The translations under genes were made by a program, and so were the position numbers. DNA of 64,000 nucleotides from positions 1,488,001 to 1,552,000 of the forward strand of contig NZ_CP081149.1 of assembly GCF_019665785.1 (NCBI RefSeq). Reading direction: 5' to 3'. Each line of letters opens with the position of its first letter. The first letter of the stretch is position 1. Shown in pieces: positions 17,318-26,325 of this stretch. The notes under the pieces were generated by a model that searched no databases, was not told where the DNA came from, and saw only the letters and a list, made by a program, of their open reading frames with translations. The stretch is from Deefgea piscis. GTDB lineage: Bacteria > Pseudomonadota > Gammaproteobacteria > Burkholderiales > Chitinibacteraceae.

Positions 17318-18619
17318 TTATTGCTCTTCAGCGATGCGTTGCTTACGCGGCATTTGAATGCCCAATTGCTTTAGCTTCCGGTAAAGGTGCGTGCGCTCTA
17401 AGCCGATTCGCTCGGCAACACGACTCATATTGCCGTTGGATAATTCAATTTGGCGTTCTAAATAAAACCGCTCAAATTGATCTCGTGCTTCACGTAGTGG
17501 CAAGTCAAGATCGATTTGCGGTAGCGGCATGGCTTGCTGCGTCACGCCTAAAGTCGCCTCTTGCGAGTTGGGTGACAACTGCGTGAGCAGGCGGCTAACT
17601 GGCAAGATATCAATATCACCATCGCGACCGGTGAGGGCGAGACTTTTCACCACATTGGCCAGCTGATCAATATTACCTGGCCAATCTTGTTGGCTAAGTA
17701 ATTGTAAAGCTGACTTAGAAAAGCGCCGTGGCCCGAGTTTATTGCTGGTGACCGTTTGCGCCAATAGGACTTCGGCCATGGCTGGAACGTCTTCAGCATG
17801 AGCCCGTAACGGCGGTACAGCCAGAATAATCTGGGTGAGTTGGCGTAGCAATTCAGGTTCGCACTGACCAATGAGCTGATCGAGTGGTCGACTGGATGCG
17901 GTTACTAAGCGGATTTTGTATTTGTCCAGCTTAGGCAGCAAATTGAGTAAGCCGGTTTGCGCTTTTCGATCTAGCCAAGCGATATCACGAACAAAGATGG
18001 TGCCGCCCGTGGCGCGATTGAGCAAGTCTTGCGGTGGCAAGGCGAGTTCTTCGTTGGAGCTTGGCGAAATAAATGGTGTGTTCGGGCGGGTTAAATGCCG
18101 GGCACACGTTTCAAAACCGGATCCTGGTTCGCCGGTTAAAGTGATGGGCAGGGTTTGGCTTGCAACCTGGTCAAGCGCCTCGCGCAGCGCAGTAATCGCT
18201 GGGCTATTACCGAGGCTCTGCAAACCCTGATTCGGCTTTACCTGATTCACAGGTTGCGAAAAAGCGCGTTTGACGGTGGCCAGTAGCTTTTGCAAGCCGA
18301 TCGGTTTTTCAAGAAAATCAAGCGCCCCAATGCGAGTCGCTTCCACCGCGGTATCCACGGTGGCATGGCCTGACATCATCACGACGGGCATGGTGAGTTG
18401 GCCGTTACGCGCCCATTCTTTGAGTAGTGTCACGCCATCGGTGTCGGGCATCCAGATGTCCAGAAGCACCAAACGAGGTTCACCTTGGTTACGGTATTTG
18501 CGTGCAGCCTCTGCATTTTCAGCGAGTGCAACGCTATACCCTTCATCCAGCAAGATTTCAGATAGAAGTTCGCGGATGCCGATTTCGTCGTCGACGATTA
18601 AAATATCTTGATTAGCCAC
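17318..18619 (-). CDS. ntrX: NtrX-like response regulator with degenerate AAA+ domain
   Basis: 433 residues from the GTG at 18617-18619, which has GGGAGG about 9 bases upstream and overlaps the end of ntrY by eight bases. A longer frame starts at 18664 but lacks such a site. Order: receiver domain (1-120) with acidic pair DDE and phosphoacceptor Asp 54 (LLDIWMPD), a shortened sigma-54-activator-type AAA+ domain (about 140-315), and a Fis-type HTH (about 385-425, NMSRVAERIGLERTHLYRKL). The Walker A loop reads GEPGSGFE with Phe in place of Lys, the Walker B region reads GGTIFVRDI instead of LDE, and the GAFTGA segment is missing. It therefore cannot act as a normal sigma-54 ATPase and probably regulates sigma-70 promoters. 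Confidence 0.9.
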   Translation of the reverse strand: MANQDILIVDDEIGIRELLSEILLDEGYSVALAENAEAARKYRNQGEPRLVLLDIWMPDTDGVTLLKEWARNGQLTMPVVMMSGHATVDTAVEATRIGALDFLEKPIGLQKLLATVKRAFSQPVNQVKPNQGLQSLGNSPAITALREALDQVASQTLPITLTGEPGSGFETCARHLTRPNTPFISPSSNEELALPPQDLLNRATGGTIFVRDIAWLDRKAQTGLLNLLPKLDKYKIRLVTASSRPLDQLIGQCEPELLRQLTQIILAVPPLRAHAEDVPAMAEVLLAQTVTSNKLGPRRFSKSALQLLSQQDWPGNIDQLANVVKSLALTGRDGDIDILPVSRLLTQLSPNSQEATLGVTQQAMPLPQIDLDLPLREARDQFERFYLERQIELSNGNMSRVAERIGLERTHLYRKLKQLGIQMPRKQRIAEEQ

Positions 18620-20738
18620 TAGTTGTTTCCTCCCAGAGCGGCAGCTCGATCCTAACAAATGCACCGGTGGAGTTACCCACCTGAACGCGCCCGTGATGTT
18701 CTTCGATAATTTTCTTCACGATTGCTAAACCTAGACCTGTACCTTTGGCCTTTGATGTAACGTAGGGCTCAAAAACACGTGGCAAGAGTTCAGCTGGAAA
18801 GCCTTTGCCGCTGTCTTCAATATAAAGACGTGCCCATTTTTCGTCTTTTTCCACCAGAAGGCAAATCCTTTGCTCTGCAGCATCGGTAATTGCATCCTGG
18901 GCGTTTTGTAGCAAGTTATGAATTACTTGCCGCAAATGCGTTGGGTCACCATTGACCATGAGAGGGCCGTGTACTTTAAAGTCGAGCATGATGGGCGATG
19001 CTTCGTACAGTACCAGCACTTCATTAAGTAATTGTATCAAATCAAGCGGGCGTTTTTTGCCAGATGGCTTGCGGGCATAATCACGGAAGGCATCCACCAT
19101 TTGTTTGAGCGCGGCCACTTGTTTGACGATGGTTTGCGTGTTACGGCGCAAAAAGTCAGCGCCAGCTGGATCGAGTTTCTCCACCAGCTTCATTTCCATT
19201 CGTTCGGCAGAGAGTTGAATCGGCGTGAGCGGATTTTTGATCTCGTGCGCTAGGCGGCGCGCGACTTCGCCCCATGCCGCATCGCGCTGTGCTGAGAGCA
19301 GTTCAGTAATGTCATCAAACACCATCACGTAACCGTGCAAATCATCACTGCCATCAATTTTTTGTGTTAAACGGGTGCCACGCACCAAGAGTACGCGTTT
19401 TTCTGCGTCGAGTTCAATTTGCCGCTGCCAAACTTCATCGTCAGATAAAAAGCCATGAATGGTATGCGCGAAAAAAGCGGTGAGGTTGGGGTAGGCTTGA
19501 TTCCATTTCGAGAGCGGCAAGTCGCCGATTCGGCTTGGGTCCAGCCCTAAAATGCGCAAGGCACTGTGATTGGCCGATTGTAAGTGCCAGTCTTCATCGA
19601 GTGACAGTACCCCGGCCGATAACGAAGCTAAAATCGCTTCAACATAGGCTTTGGCTTCGGCTTGTTCGGCTTGATTATGCTCTAGCGTGTCGCGTGCATC
19701 GGAAAGCTGGCGGGTCATTCGGTTAAACGAATGGGTCAAAATTCCGAGTTCATCGCGGCTAATTACGGGGTGCTGTTGGGTGAAGTCACCTTGTGCCACT
19801 GCTCGGGTGCCTGCGGCGAGTACCGATAACGGGGCTGCGAGTTTGTCTGATAAGTAAATCGCTAAGGCCAAAGCCCCCAGCAGCGCCATCGTCAGTGCCA
19901 TGGTGAGGGTGAGACTAAAAATGAGTTTCAGGCCTTCTCTGGATTGCGAGAGCTGCTTGTACTCACTGCGAACTTGTTCGACTAATTCAGCGTCTTGCGC
20001 CAATTGCTTGGGTACGGGCTGTAGTAATTGCAACAGCTTGACGCGATTGGAGAACTCACTGCCGGGTAATTGCACGATGACGCGCATCATCAAGCCATTG
20101 ACGGGGTCTGATTCAATGGCTTTGTAACTGCCTCGACCCGCTTCAGTAATGATTTTTCGATCGGGTAGGCTAGGCACTAAGTTGGCGTATTCATTGCCAA
20201 TATGGGCATGCACTTGGCCATTATTGTCAAAGAGCGTGATTTCTTGAACGCCAGTTTGATCGCGTAGTTTGGAGAGGCGCTCTAGTAAGGCACTCAGGCT
20301 ATTGTCGTGAATGTCCCACGCGATAACGCTGGCTTTGCGCTGCAAGTCATTGAGCTGGTAATCGATCGCGTTGTGGCCCAAATTGAGACCACGATCGAGG
20401 GCGTTATCCACTCGAACGTCAAACCAGGTTTCGATGGAGCGATTTAAAAATTGCACTGAAAGCGTGTAAACCAAGGCGCCTGGTAGTACCGCGACCAAGG
20501 AAAACATCAAGACCATACGAATGGTGAGCCGAGAGCCAAAAACTTTGCTTCTTACTCGCTTGAGTAATTGGGTGAGGCGAGAGCCCACCAAAACGGCAAG
20601 TGCGATCAACAGTAGGGCGTTGAGCGCTAAGATCAGTTTGTAGTATTGCGAAGATTCTGAGGTATTTCCCGAGGCCGAAGCCAAGAGAAATAATAAAATC
20701 GTACCCAAAACGCCGAGAAAAATTAATAGTTTTTTCAT
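18612..20738 (-). CDS. ntrY: NtrY-like membrane sensor histidine kinase
   Basis: 708 residues. Two or more N-terminal membrane helices (about 5-55 and 70-95) and a periplasmic stretch are followed by a further helix near 270-290. Then come HAMP (about 300-350), PAS (about 360-475), the HisKA box LAHEIKNPLTPIQLSAERM (about 490-510) and HATPase motifs LLQNAQDAI, DSGKGFP and GTGLGLAIVKK. NtrY/NtrX pairs have been linked to nitrogen, redox and envelope responses in proteobacteria. The signal here is unknown. The start overlaps the DUF4390 stop by four bases (ATGA), and the stop overlaps ntrX, so all three are translationally coupled. Confidence 0.93.
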   Translation of the reverse strand: MKKLLIFLGVLGTILLFLLASASGNTSESSQYYKLILALNALLLIALAVLVGSRLTQLLKRVRSKVFGSRLTIRMVLMFSLVAVLPGALVYTLSVQFLNRSIETWFDVRVDNALDRGLNLGHNAIDYQLNDLQRKASVIAWDIHDNSLSALLERLSKLRDQTGVQEITLFDNNGQVHAHIGNEYANLVPSLPDRKIITEAGRGSYKAIESDPVNGLMMRVIVQLPGSEFSNRVKLLQLLQPVPKQLAQDAELVEQVRSEYKQLSQSREGLKLIFSLTLTMALTMALLGALALAIYLSDKLAAPLSVLAAGTRAVAQGDFTQQHPVISRDELGILTHSFNRMTRQLSDARDTLEHNQAEQAEAKAYVEAILASLSAGVLSLDEDWHLQSANHSALRILGLDPSRIGDLPLSKWNQAYPNLTAFFAHTIHGFLSDDEVWQRQIELDAEKRVLLVRGTRLTQKIDGSDDLHGYVMVFDDITELLSAQRDAAWGEVARRLAHEIKNPLTPIQLSAERMEMKLVEKLDPAGADFLRRNTQTIVKQVAALKQMVDAFRDYARKPSGKKRPLDLIQLLNEVLVLYEASPIMLDFKVHGPLMVNGDPTHLRQVIHNLLQNAQDAITDAAEQRICLLVEKDEKWARLYIEDSGKGFPAELLPRVFEPYVTSKAKGTGLGLAIVKKIIEEHHGRVQVGNSTGAFVRIELPLWEETTSG

Positions 20739-21349
20739 GGCACAGGCTCGGCTGAGGGTGTGCTGACGGGACGTTGTAATTCATGCCAGCCAGAGTCGAG
20801 CACCCAGTCTTCATCACCTAAAGCGGTGAGTTGATACGATTTGGGTAATAGCGAGTGATCTAAACGAAAGCGAATTTTGCCAGCAAAGTCGTCGCTATCA
20901 ATATTGCTGCCTTCAAGCACAGTCCAGCCGCGAATAATACTCAGTGCGACCAGCGCTTCTTCGGCGCTATTAAAGCTACGAGTGAGGCCACTGGTATTGA
21001 GGCGATATTGTCGGGTAAGCGGCTGGTAGCTGAGTCGATAAGTGATACTAGCGGTGGAATTAAAGCTGTCGGTTAAATTGCGATACCAAGCATAAAATTT
21101 AGGTTTTGTAAGTTTAAATTCGTAGGTAAATGGCAGTGAAAGACCATTTTTTAATGCGGTCTCGATTTCTGGCGATAGGGTGACTAAATAACGCCCCGCT
21201 AGCTCGATATGATTGCCATTGAATTCAACTTCGGATTTGATGGTTTTAATGCTGCCGGCATGCGCATAGTATGCGCATAGCAGCAGCAAGATACCCAACA
21301 GGTATCGCCAATTACGATTTAGAGAAAAGCGCGTAATAAAAACCATCAT
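20735..21349 (-). CDS. DUF4390 periplasmic/envelope protein
   Basis: 204 residues from the ATG at 21349. A second ATG follows directly, and the open frame extends to 21391 inside rsmB. Residues 1-30 form a signal peptide or anchor (hydrophobic YLLGILLLLCAYYAHAG). The mature part has the DUF4390 pattern: an early beta segment, LSPEIETALKNGLSLPFTYEF, WYRNLTDSFN and a late KIRFRLDHSLLPKSYQL. DUF4390 proteins sit between rsmB and ntrYX in many betaproteobacteria and have no proven function. The conserved place suggests a role with the NtrY sensor in the periplasm (inference). The start lies within the last 40 bases of rsmB. Confidence 0.88.
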   Translation of the reverse strand: MMVFITRFSLNRNWRYLLGILLLLCAYYAHAGSIKTIKSEVEFNGNHIELAGRYLVTLSPEIETALKNGLSLPFTYEFKLTKPKFYAWYRNLTDSFNSTASITYRLSYQPLTRQYRLNTSGLTRSFNSAEEALVALSIIRGWTVLEGSNIDSDDFAGKIRFRLDHSLLPKSYQLTALGDEDWVLDSGWHELQRPVSTPSAEPVP

Positions 21350-22598
21350 GTTCCGCGGTGGGTAATAACTGGCCATCAAGTGACAGGCCATTCGGTAATG
21401 CGCTCGCGGGTAATTCTAAGCGCTTTGCATCGGGATGACGGAGCGCAAAAGCCTCAGCTGAAGCGGCATTTTCTATAGGAAAAACTGAGCACGTAGCGTA
21501 CAGTAGTTTGCCGTTTGGCGCTACGAGTGGCCATAATGCATCCAGGATTTTTGCCTGTTGGCGTGCGAATTTTGCCAAGTCATCATTGCGGCGCAACCAT
21601 TTAATGTCAGGGTGGCGACGCGTAACCCCAGTTGCCGAGCAAGGTACATCGGCGAGTATTCTATCAAATTGCTGACCGTCGTACCAAGTATCTGGCGCTG
21701 AAGCATCACCTTGCAGTAAGGTGGCGGTTTTGTTGATGCGATTTAAGTTGTCTTTAACGCGTTGCAGACGCGTTGCATCGTTATCGAGCGCAGTGAGGGT
21801 GACGTTGGCGGTCTCTAGAATATGGCAAGTTTTGCCACCCGGCGCGGCGCAAGCATCTAGTACGCGCTGACCGTCGTGTAGGTCAAGTAACTTAGCTGCA
21901 ACTTGCGCACCCCAATCTTGCACTGAAACCCAGCCGGCAAAAAAGTGTGGTAAAAAATCAACACTTACAGGGCGTTTTAAACTAATTGCCGAGTCATCAA
22001 GGGCAATTGCTTCGATATTGGCAGCGTTCAGTAGAGCCAGATAATCATTGAGCGTGGTGTGCGCTGGATTGACGCGTAGCGTCATTGGCGGGTGTTGATT
22101 ATTGGCATTTAAAATGGCTTCCCATTCTGTTGGGTAGGCCGATTTCATGGTTTTAATCCACCAAGCTGGGTGTGAATACAAACCCACTTCATTGGCTTGC
22201 GCACGACGGACTAATTCGTCCTTGCCGCGTAAAAAGCTACGTAAAACGCCATTGACCAAGCCCTTGCCAAAGCCGCTGCCAGTTTGTGCTGCGACTTTGA
22301 CGGCATGGTCAACAATCGTGTGTGACGCCGCACGCGTGAATTGCAATTGATAGACGGCAATGAGTAACAGTGCTTTGAGTTCAGCTTCGTGCAAAGGGCT
22401 ACGCAGCAGCTGCTTGAGAATGCCTTCTATTAGACCAAGTTGGCGCAAAGTGCCATAACAAATGTCTTGAATCGCGCCGCGCTGACCCGATTCAAGGTTG
22501 GGGTTGCTGCGCCAGACCGCATTGAGGGCTTCGGTTAGATTTTGACCGGCCAAAACATGGGCCACGGTTTGTCCGGCTAATTTTTGGGTAATAAACAT
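21312..22598 (-). CDS. rsmB: 16S rRNA (cytosine-967-C5)-methyltransferase
   Basis: 428 residues. The N-terminal NusB-like RNA-binding domain (about 1-140) contains LLLIAVYQL and VNGVLRSFLR. The C-terminal methyltransferase has the SAM motif DACAAPGGKTCHILE, the DVPCSATGVTRRHPDIKW motif with one catalytic Cys, and TCSVFPIENA with the other. It modifies the small ribosomal subunit before assembly. It is part of the def-fmt-htpX-rsmB cluster, a common order in betaproteobacteria. The start ATG at 22598 follows a short gap after htpX, in which a weak hairpin lies. Confidence 0.95.
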   Translation of the reverse strand: MFITQKLAGQTVAHVLAGQNLTEALNAVWRSNPNLESGQRGAIQDICYGTLRQLGLIEGILKQLLRSPLHEAELKALLLIAVYQLQFTRAASHTIVDHAVKVAAQTGSGFGKGLVNGVLRSFLRGKDELVRRAQANEVGLYSHPAWWIKTMKSAYPTEWEAILNANNQHPPMTLRVNPAHTTLNDYLALLNAANIEAIALDDSAISLKRPVSVDFLPHFFAGWVSVQDWGAQVAAKLLDLHDGQRVLDACAAPGGKTCHILETANVTLTALDNDATRLQRVKDNLNRINKTATLLQGDASAPDTWYDGQQFDRILADVPCSATGVTRRHPDIKWLRRNDDLAKFARQQAKILDALWPLVAPNGKLLYATCSVFPIENAASAEAFALRHPDAKRLELPASALPNGLSLDGQLLPTAEHDGFYYALFSKS

Positions 22599-22617
22599 AA
22601 TAAGCTTCCAAATAATG

Positions 22618-22638
22618 AGCCCGACCAGATGTCGGGCT
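22618..22638 (-). terminator. Weak hairpin between htpX and rsmB
   Basis: A perfect 8-bp stem, AGCCCGAC / GTCGGGCT, with a five-base loop lies downstream of htpX. Only a poor T-rich stretch follows in the minus direction, so it may attenuate rather than stop. Confidence 0.5.
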
Positions 22639-22688
22639 TTGGGGTATTGAGTAAGGGATCTTTTTTTATAAGGTTTGCCGATATATAC

Positions 22689-23552
22689 CTATCCGGTGTA
22701 CCTGATGTTGTGTTGTGCCATATTGCGTAAACGCGCCACCCGTTCACTGGTGAGTGGGTGGGTACGAAATAAATTTTGTAAGCCACCACCGTGCAGGGGA
22801 TTCACAATCATCATCTGTGCGGTTTCAGGGTGTGCTTCAGCGGCGTGCATTGGAATGCCACTCGCAAAAGCTTCAATTTTAGTTAAGGCATCGGCCAGCG
22901 CTGCAGGGTCGCCAGAAATGCGCGCGCCACCGGCATCGGCTTCAAATTCACGCGCTCGAGATATCGCCATTTGAATCACACTGGCCGCTAGTGGTGCGAG
23001 CATGGCAACCGCAATGCGTGCGATCGGGTTGATGCTGTGTCCGTTGCTATCACGGCCGCCAAAGAGCATGGCAAAATTAGCCAGCGCCGAAATAGCGCCA
23101 GCCATGGTTGCTGAAATGGTTGAAATTAAAATATCGCGATGCTGTACGTGCGCTAATTCATGCGCCATAACGCCACGTAATTCGCGGTAGCTCAGTGCTC
23201 GCATAATGCCCGTTGTGGCGGCAACGGCGGCATTTTCAGGATTACGCCCAGTCGCAAATGCATTGGGCTGGTCTTCATCAATCACAAAGACTTTTGGCAT
23301 CGGCAGGTCCGCATTACGCGCCAGCTCTTGGACCATGGTGTAAAGCTCAGGGGCACTTCGCGCATCAACTTGATGTGCGTTGTACATTTTGAGCACCATT
23401 TTGTCGGAGTTCCAGTAAGCGAAAATATTCATGCCGCCACCAAAAATCAGCGCCATTAACATCCCGCTTTTGCCGCCGATTACGCCGCCAATCAGCATGA
23501 ACAAGGCCAAAATCGCGGCCATTAGCAGCGTGGTTTTAAACCAATTATCCAT
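22689..23552 (-). CDS. htpX: Membrane zinc metalloprotease HtpX
   Basis: 287 residues. Two N-terminal membrane helices (about 5-45), the zinc site HELAHVQH at about residue 130, two further helices (about 145-200), and the third zinc ligand in [16 protein letters not shown]. HtpX degrades misfolded inner-membrane proteins alongside FtsH. GGAG lies eight bases before the ATG. It sits between fmt (30 bases upstream) and rsmB in the same direction. Confidence 0.96.
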   Translation of the reverse strand: MDNWFKTTLLMAAILALFMLIGGVIGGKSGMLMALIFGGGMNIFAYWNSDKMVLKMYNAHQVDARSAPELYTMVQELARNADLPMPKVFVIDEDQPNAFATGRNPENAAVAATTGIMRALSYRELRGVMAHELAHVQHRDILISTISATMAGAISALANFAMLFGGRDSNGHSINPIARIAVAMLAPLAASVIQMAISRAREFEADAGGARISGDPAALADALTKIEAFASGIPMHAAEAHPETAQMMIVNPLHGGGLQNLFRTHPLTSERVARLRNMAQHNIRYTG

Positions 23553-23581
23553 GTTTTTGGCTCCTGTTGATGTGAATGAAA

Positions 23582-24502
23582 TTAAGCACCAAATTGCTGA
23601 CCGATAGTGAGTGGCGAGCCACTTAAAAAAGCCGCTGCGCTTAGGCGCTTGCCACCGGCTTTTTGGAGTTCAGTGACACGTAGTGCGCCCTCACCGCAGG
23701 CAATCATCAGCGCGTCTTTTTCCACAGCAATCAACGTGCCTGCTGAGCCTTGATCTGCAATGGCAGTCGCTTGCCAGAGTTTGATCGTTGCGCCATCCAG
23801 CGTGGTTTGGGCGCTAGGGAAGGGGTTGAAAGCACGAATTTTAAGCGCTAACTGACTGGCCGATTGCGTCCAGTCGATTTGGGCTTCTTCTTTTTTGAGC
23901 TTTTCAGCATAGCAAACACCAGCTGCCGGCTGAGGGATTGGCGTCAAATCCGTCAGTTGTGCCAAAGCACTCACAATCGCGCTGGCGCCTTGTTGCGCTA
24001 ATTTGTCATGCAAAGTTTGTGCATTGTCGTCGTGCGCAATCGGCGTGACGTGGACACTGAGCATGTCGCCCGTATCGAGCCCGGCGTCCATTTGCATAAT
24101 GGTGATACCGGTTTCGGTGTCGCCCGCCATGATCGCCCGTTGAATTGGCGCGGCACCACGCCAGCGAGGCAGAAGTGAAGCATGAATATTTAGGCAGCCA
24201 AGACGGGGCAGATCGAGAATGATTTGTGGCAGTATGATCCCATAAGCCGCAACCACCATCACGTCCGCCTCGATACCCATCAAAGGCGCTTGTTGCTCCG
24301 CTGTGCGTAGTTTTTCGGGTTGATAGACCGGAATCTGGTGTGCTTGGGCGACCATTTTGACTGCCGACGGTGTGAGTTTCATGCCACGGCCACTAGGGCG
24401 ATCGGGCTGCGTGAGTACCAGAACGATCTCATGCCCAGCAGTAATTAGCGCTTTGAGTGCTTCAGCCGCAAAATCAGGCGTGCCTGCAAATATAATTTTC
24501 AT
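23582..24502 (-). CDS. fmt: Methionyl-tRNA formyltransferase
   Basis: 306 residues from the ATG at 24502 ([16 protein letters not shown]). The open frame reaches 24541, but those 13 residues are foreign to the family. It transfers the formyl group of 10-formyl-THF to Met-tRNA for initiation. The formyltransferase domain carries [20 protein letters not shown] and [18 protein letters not shown]. The C-terminal OB-fold is complete. It follows def by about 80 bases, the classical def-fmt pair for formylating and deformylating the initiator methionine. Confidence 0.96.
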   Translation of the reverse strand: MKIIFAGTPDFAAEALKALITAGHEIVLVLTQPDRPSGRGMKLTPSAVKMVAQAHQIPVYQPEKLRTAEQQAPLMGIEADVMVVAAYGIILPQIILDLPRLGCLNIHASLLPRWRGAAPIQRAIMAGDTETGITIMQMDAGLDTGDMLSVHVTPIAHDDNAQTLHDKLAQQGASAIVSALAQLTDLTPIPQPAAGVCYAEKLKKEEAQIDWTQSASQLALKIRAFNPFPSAQTTLDGATIKLWQATAIADQGSAGTLIAVEKDALMIACGEGALRVTELQKAGGKRLSAAAFLSGSPLTIGQQFGA

Positions 24503-24580
24503 GGGTTTATGTGCAAAGTGAATGGATGTGAATGCCCTCATTAGCGGCGAAGTTCAAGTTATTAAGCAAACTTAGACCAG

Positions 24581-25084
24581 TTACATCGTGCGTTTTTGGT
24601 TTTTTTTGATTTTTTGTAGGATGCGATTGAGTTTGAGTCGCGATAATTTTTCAACAAAAATCTTGCCGTTAAGATGATCCATTTCATGTTGAATGCAAAT
24701 GGCCAACAAGCCATCGGCTTCGAGTGTAAACGGCTGGCCGTGTCGATCGAGCGCTTTAACGGTCAGCGTTTGCGCGCGCTCAACTTCTTCGTAAATGCCC
24801 GGTACCGAGAGGCAGCCTTCTTCGTACATGGTGTGACCATCGGCGACGATGATTTCTGGGTTGATCAACACCAGCAAGTCGTTTTTATCTTCAGAAATGT
24901 CGATCACAATCAAGCGCTGATGAAAATCAACTTGCGAGGCGGCAAGGCCAATGCCCGGTGCGGCGTACATGGTTTCTGCCATGTCATCGATTTGGCGTTG
25001 CAGAACTGTATCAAAAACAGTCACGGGCTGAGCGATTGTGTGTAAGCGCTCGTCGGGATAGTGCAGAATGTTTAGAATTGCCAT
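24581..25084 (-). CDS. def: Peptide deformylase
   Basis: 167 residues, with all three family motifs: [18 protein letters not shown] (metal-binding Cys) and HEMDHLNGK (two metal-binding His and catalytic Glu). It removes the formyl group from nascent proteins. This is the first gene of a minus-strand run that continues through fmt, htpX, rsmB, DUF4390, ntrY and ntrX. The promoter should lie in the 171-base divergent gap shared with the LysM gene. Confidence 0.97.
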   Translation of the reverse strand: MAILNILHYPDERLHTIAQPVTVFDTVLQRQIDDMAETMYAAPGIGLAASQVDFHQRLIVIDISEDKNDLLVLINPEIIVADGHTMYEEGCLSVPGIYEEVERAQTLTVKALDRHGQPFTLEADGLLAICIQHEMDHLNGKIFVEKLSRLKLNRILQKIKKNQKRTM

Positions 25085-25255
25085 GTGTGCTTGCTAGACC
25101 AAAAGTTGATATGCAGAATTAAAAATAGAGATAATCTATAGCGTTGTATTATATTCGATATGGGTCGGGGTGGTTGGATATCAAGATCATATCGGTGAAC
25201 TTCTTTGAATTTTTGCTTGCAAGGTCCGATGACCGGTAAGCTTTGGGCTTAAATA

Positions 25256-26323
25256 ATGATGCGTAAATCCATTGTATCGCTGCTATTAGCGGTTGGTTTT
25301 TTATCCGCGCCTGCCGTGGCAGATGAATTGAAGTTAGCTAAAAATGCACCGGATCGTTATGTGGTGGTCAAGGGCGATACATTGTGGGGGATATCTGGCA
25401 AATTTTTAAGCCAGCCTTGGCGCTGGCCAGAAATCTGGCAATTAAATAAAACCGATATTAAAAATCCGCACTGGATTTACCCTGGTGATGTGATTGTCTT
25501 GGATACCTCAAGCGGCCAACCGCGGCTTAAACTATTGAAAAGTCAAAAAGTAGATGGTCGCGGCGGTAACGGTAAATTAAGCCCTAGAATTCGTGAAACC
25601 ACTTTGACGGGTAATGCGATTGCAAGCATTCCCTACGCCTCTATTGAGCCTTTTTTGAGTAAACCATTGGTGATGAGCGTCGAGGATTTTACTGCTGCGC
25701 CACGGATTGCTGCGGGGCCTGATAGCCGATTGTTGTTTGGCCCGAATGATCAAATTTACTCTGTGGATTTGGTCGATGCGCAGCCTGGTGAAACTTGGCA
25801 GGCGTTCCGCAAAGGTAAACCATTGGTGGATCCAGATAATCCAAAGGAAGTGATTGGCATCGAAGTCACCTACTTGGGCGATGTTCGGGTTAAGCGCGAG
25901 GGTGATGTGACCACAATGACGGTCGTCAATAGCAAAGAGGAAATTTCAGTCGGCGATCGCTTGATTCGTTCGCCTGAAAAACAATTTATCAATTACGTAC
26001 CGCACTTGCCTGCCCATACCATCGAAGGCAAGGTAATTTCTACTTACGGTGGCTCAACTGAAGCGGGTTCTTTAACGACTGTGGTGCTCAATCGCGGTGC
26101 TCTCGATGGTGTGGATATGGGTACGGTGCTGTTTAGCTATAAGGCGCCAAGACTCATTGCTAAAGAAACCAGTGCAGAACCAACACGATTTACACCTCCG
26201 ATTAAGAGCGGTAATTTATTTGTATATCGGGTTTTCCCAAAAGTCGCGTATGCGCTGGTGATGGATAGTACATTGCCGATCAATGCTGGCGATACCGCGA
26301 AGGCCAGTGCAGCGGCAGAATAA
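25256..26323 (+). CDS. LysM-domain periplasmic protein
   Basis: 355 residues with a clear signal peptide (about 1-22, ending AVAD). A single LysM peptidoglycan-binding domain lies at about 33-82 (VVVKGDTLWGISGKFL ... PHWIYPGDVIVLD). The remaining 270 residues form a beta-rich region with no domain I can name. Two ATGs occur in tandem at 25256 and 25259. The gene is the standard neighbour of dprA, divergent from def, in Neisseriales and related betaproteobacteria. It ends two bases before the dprA start, so the two are co-transcribed. A role at the cell wall is likely, details unknown. Confidence 0.9.
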   Translation: MMRKSIVSLLLAVGFLSAPAVADELKLAKNAPDRYVVVKGDTLWGISGKFLSQPWRWPEIWQLNKTDIKNPHWIYPGDVIVLDTSSGQPRLKLLKSQKVDGRGGNGKLSPRIRETTLTGNAIASIPYASIEPFLSKPLVMSVEDFTAAPRIAAGPDSRLLFGPNDQIYSVDLVDAQPGETWQAFRKGKPLVDPDNPKEVIGIEVTYLGDVRVKREGDVTTMTVVNSKEEISVGDRLIRSPEKQFINYVPHLPAHTIEGKVISTYGGSTEAGSLTTVVLNRGALDGVDMGTVLFSYKAPRLIAKETSAEPTRFTPPIKSGNLFVYRVFPKVAYALVMDSTLPINAGDTAKASAAAE

Positions 26324-26325
26324 TA

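Noticed and set aside
17318..18619. Standard sigma-54 activator call for ntrX
   Set aside because: The Walker A lysine, the Walker B acidic pair and GAFTGA are absent, so a sigma-54 activator role is not supported.
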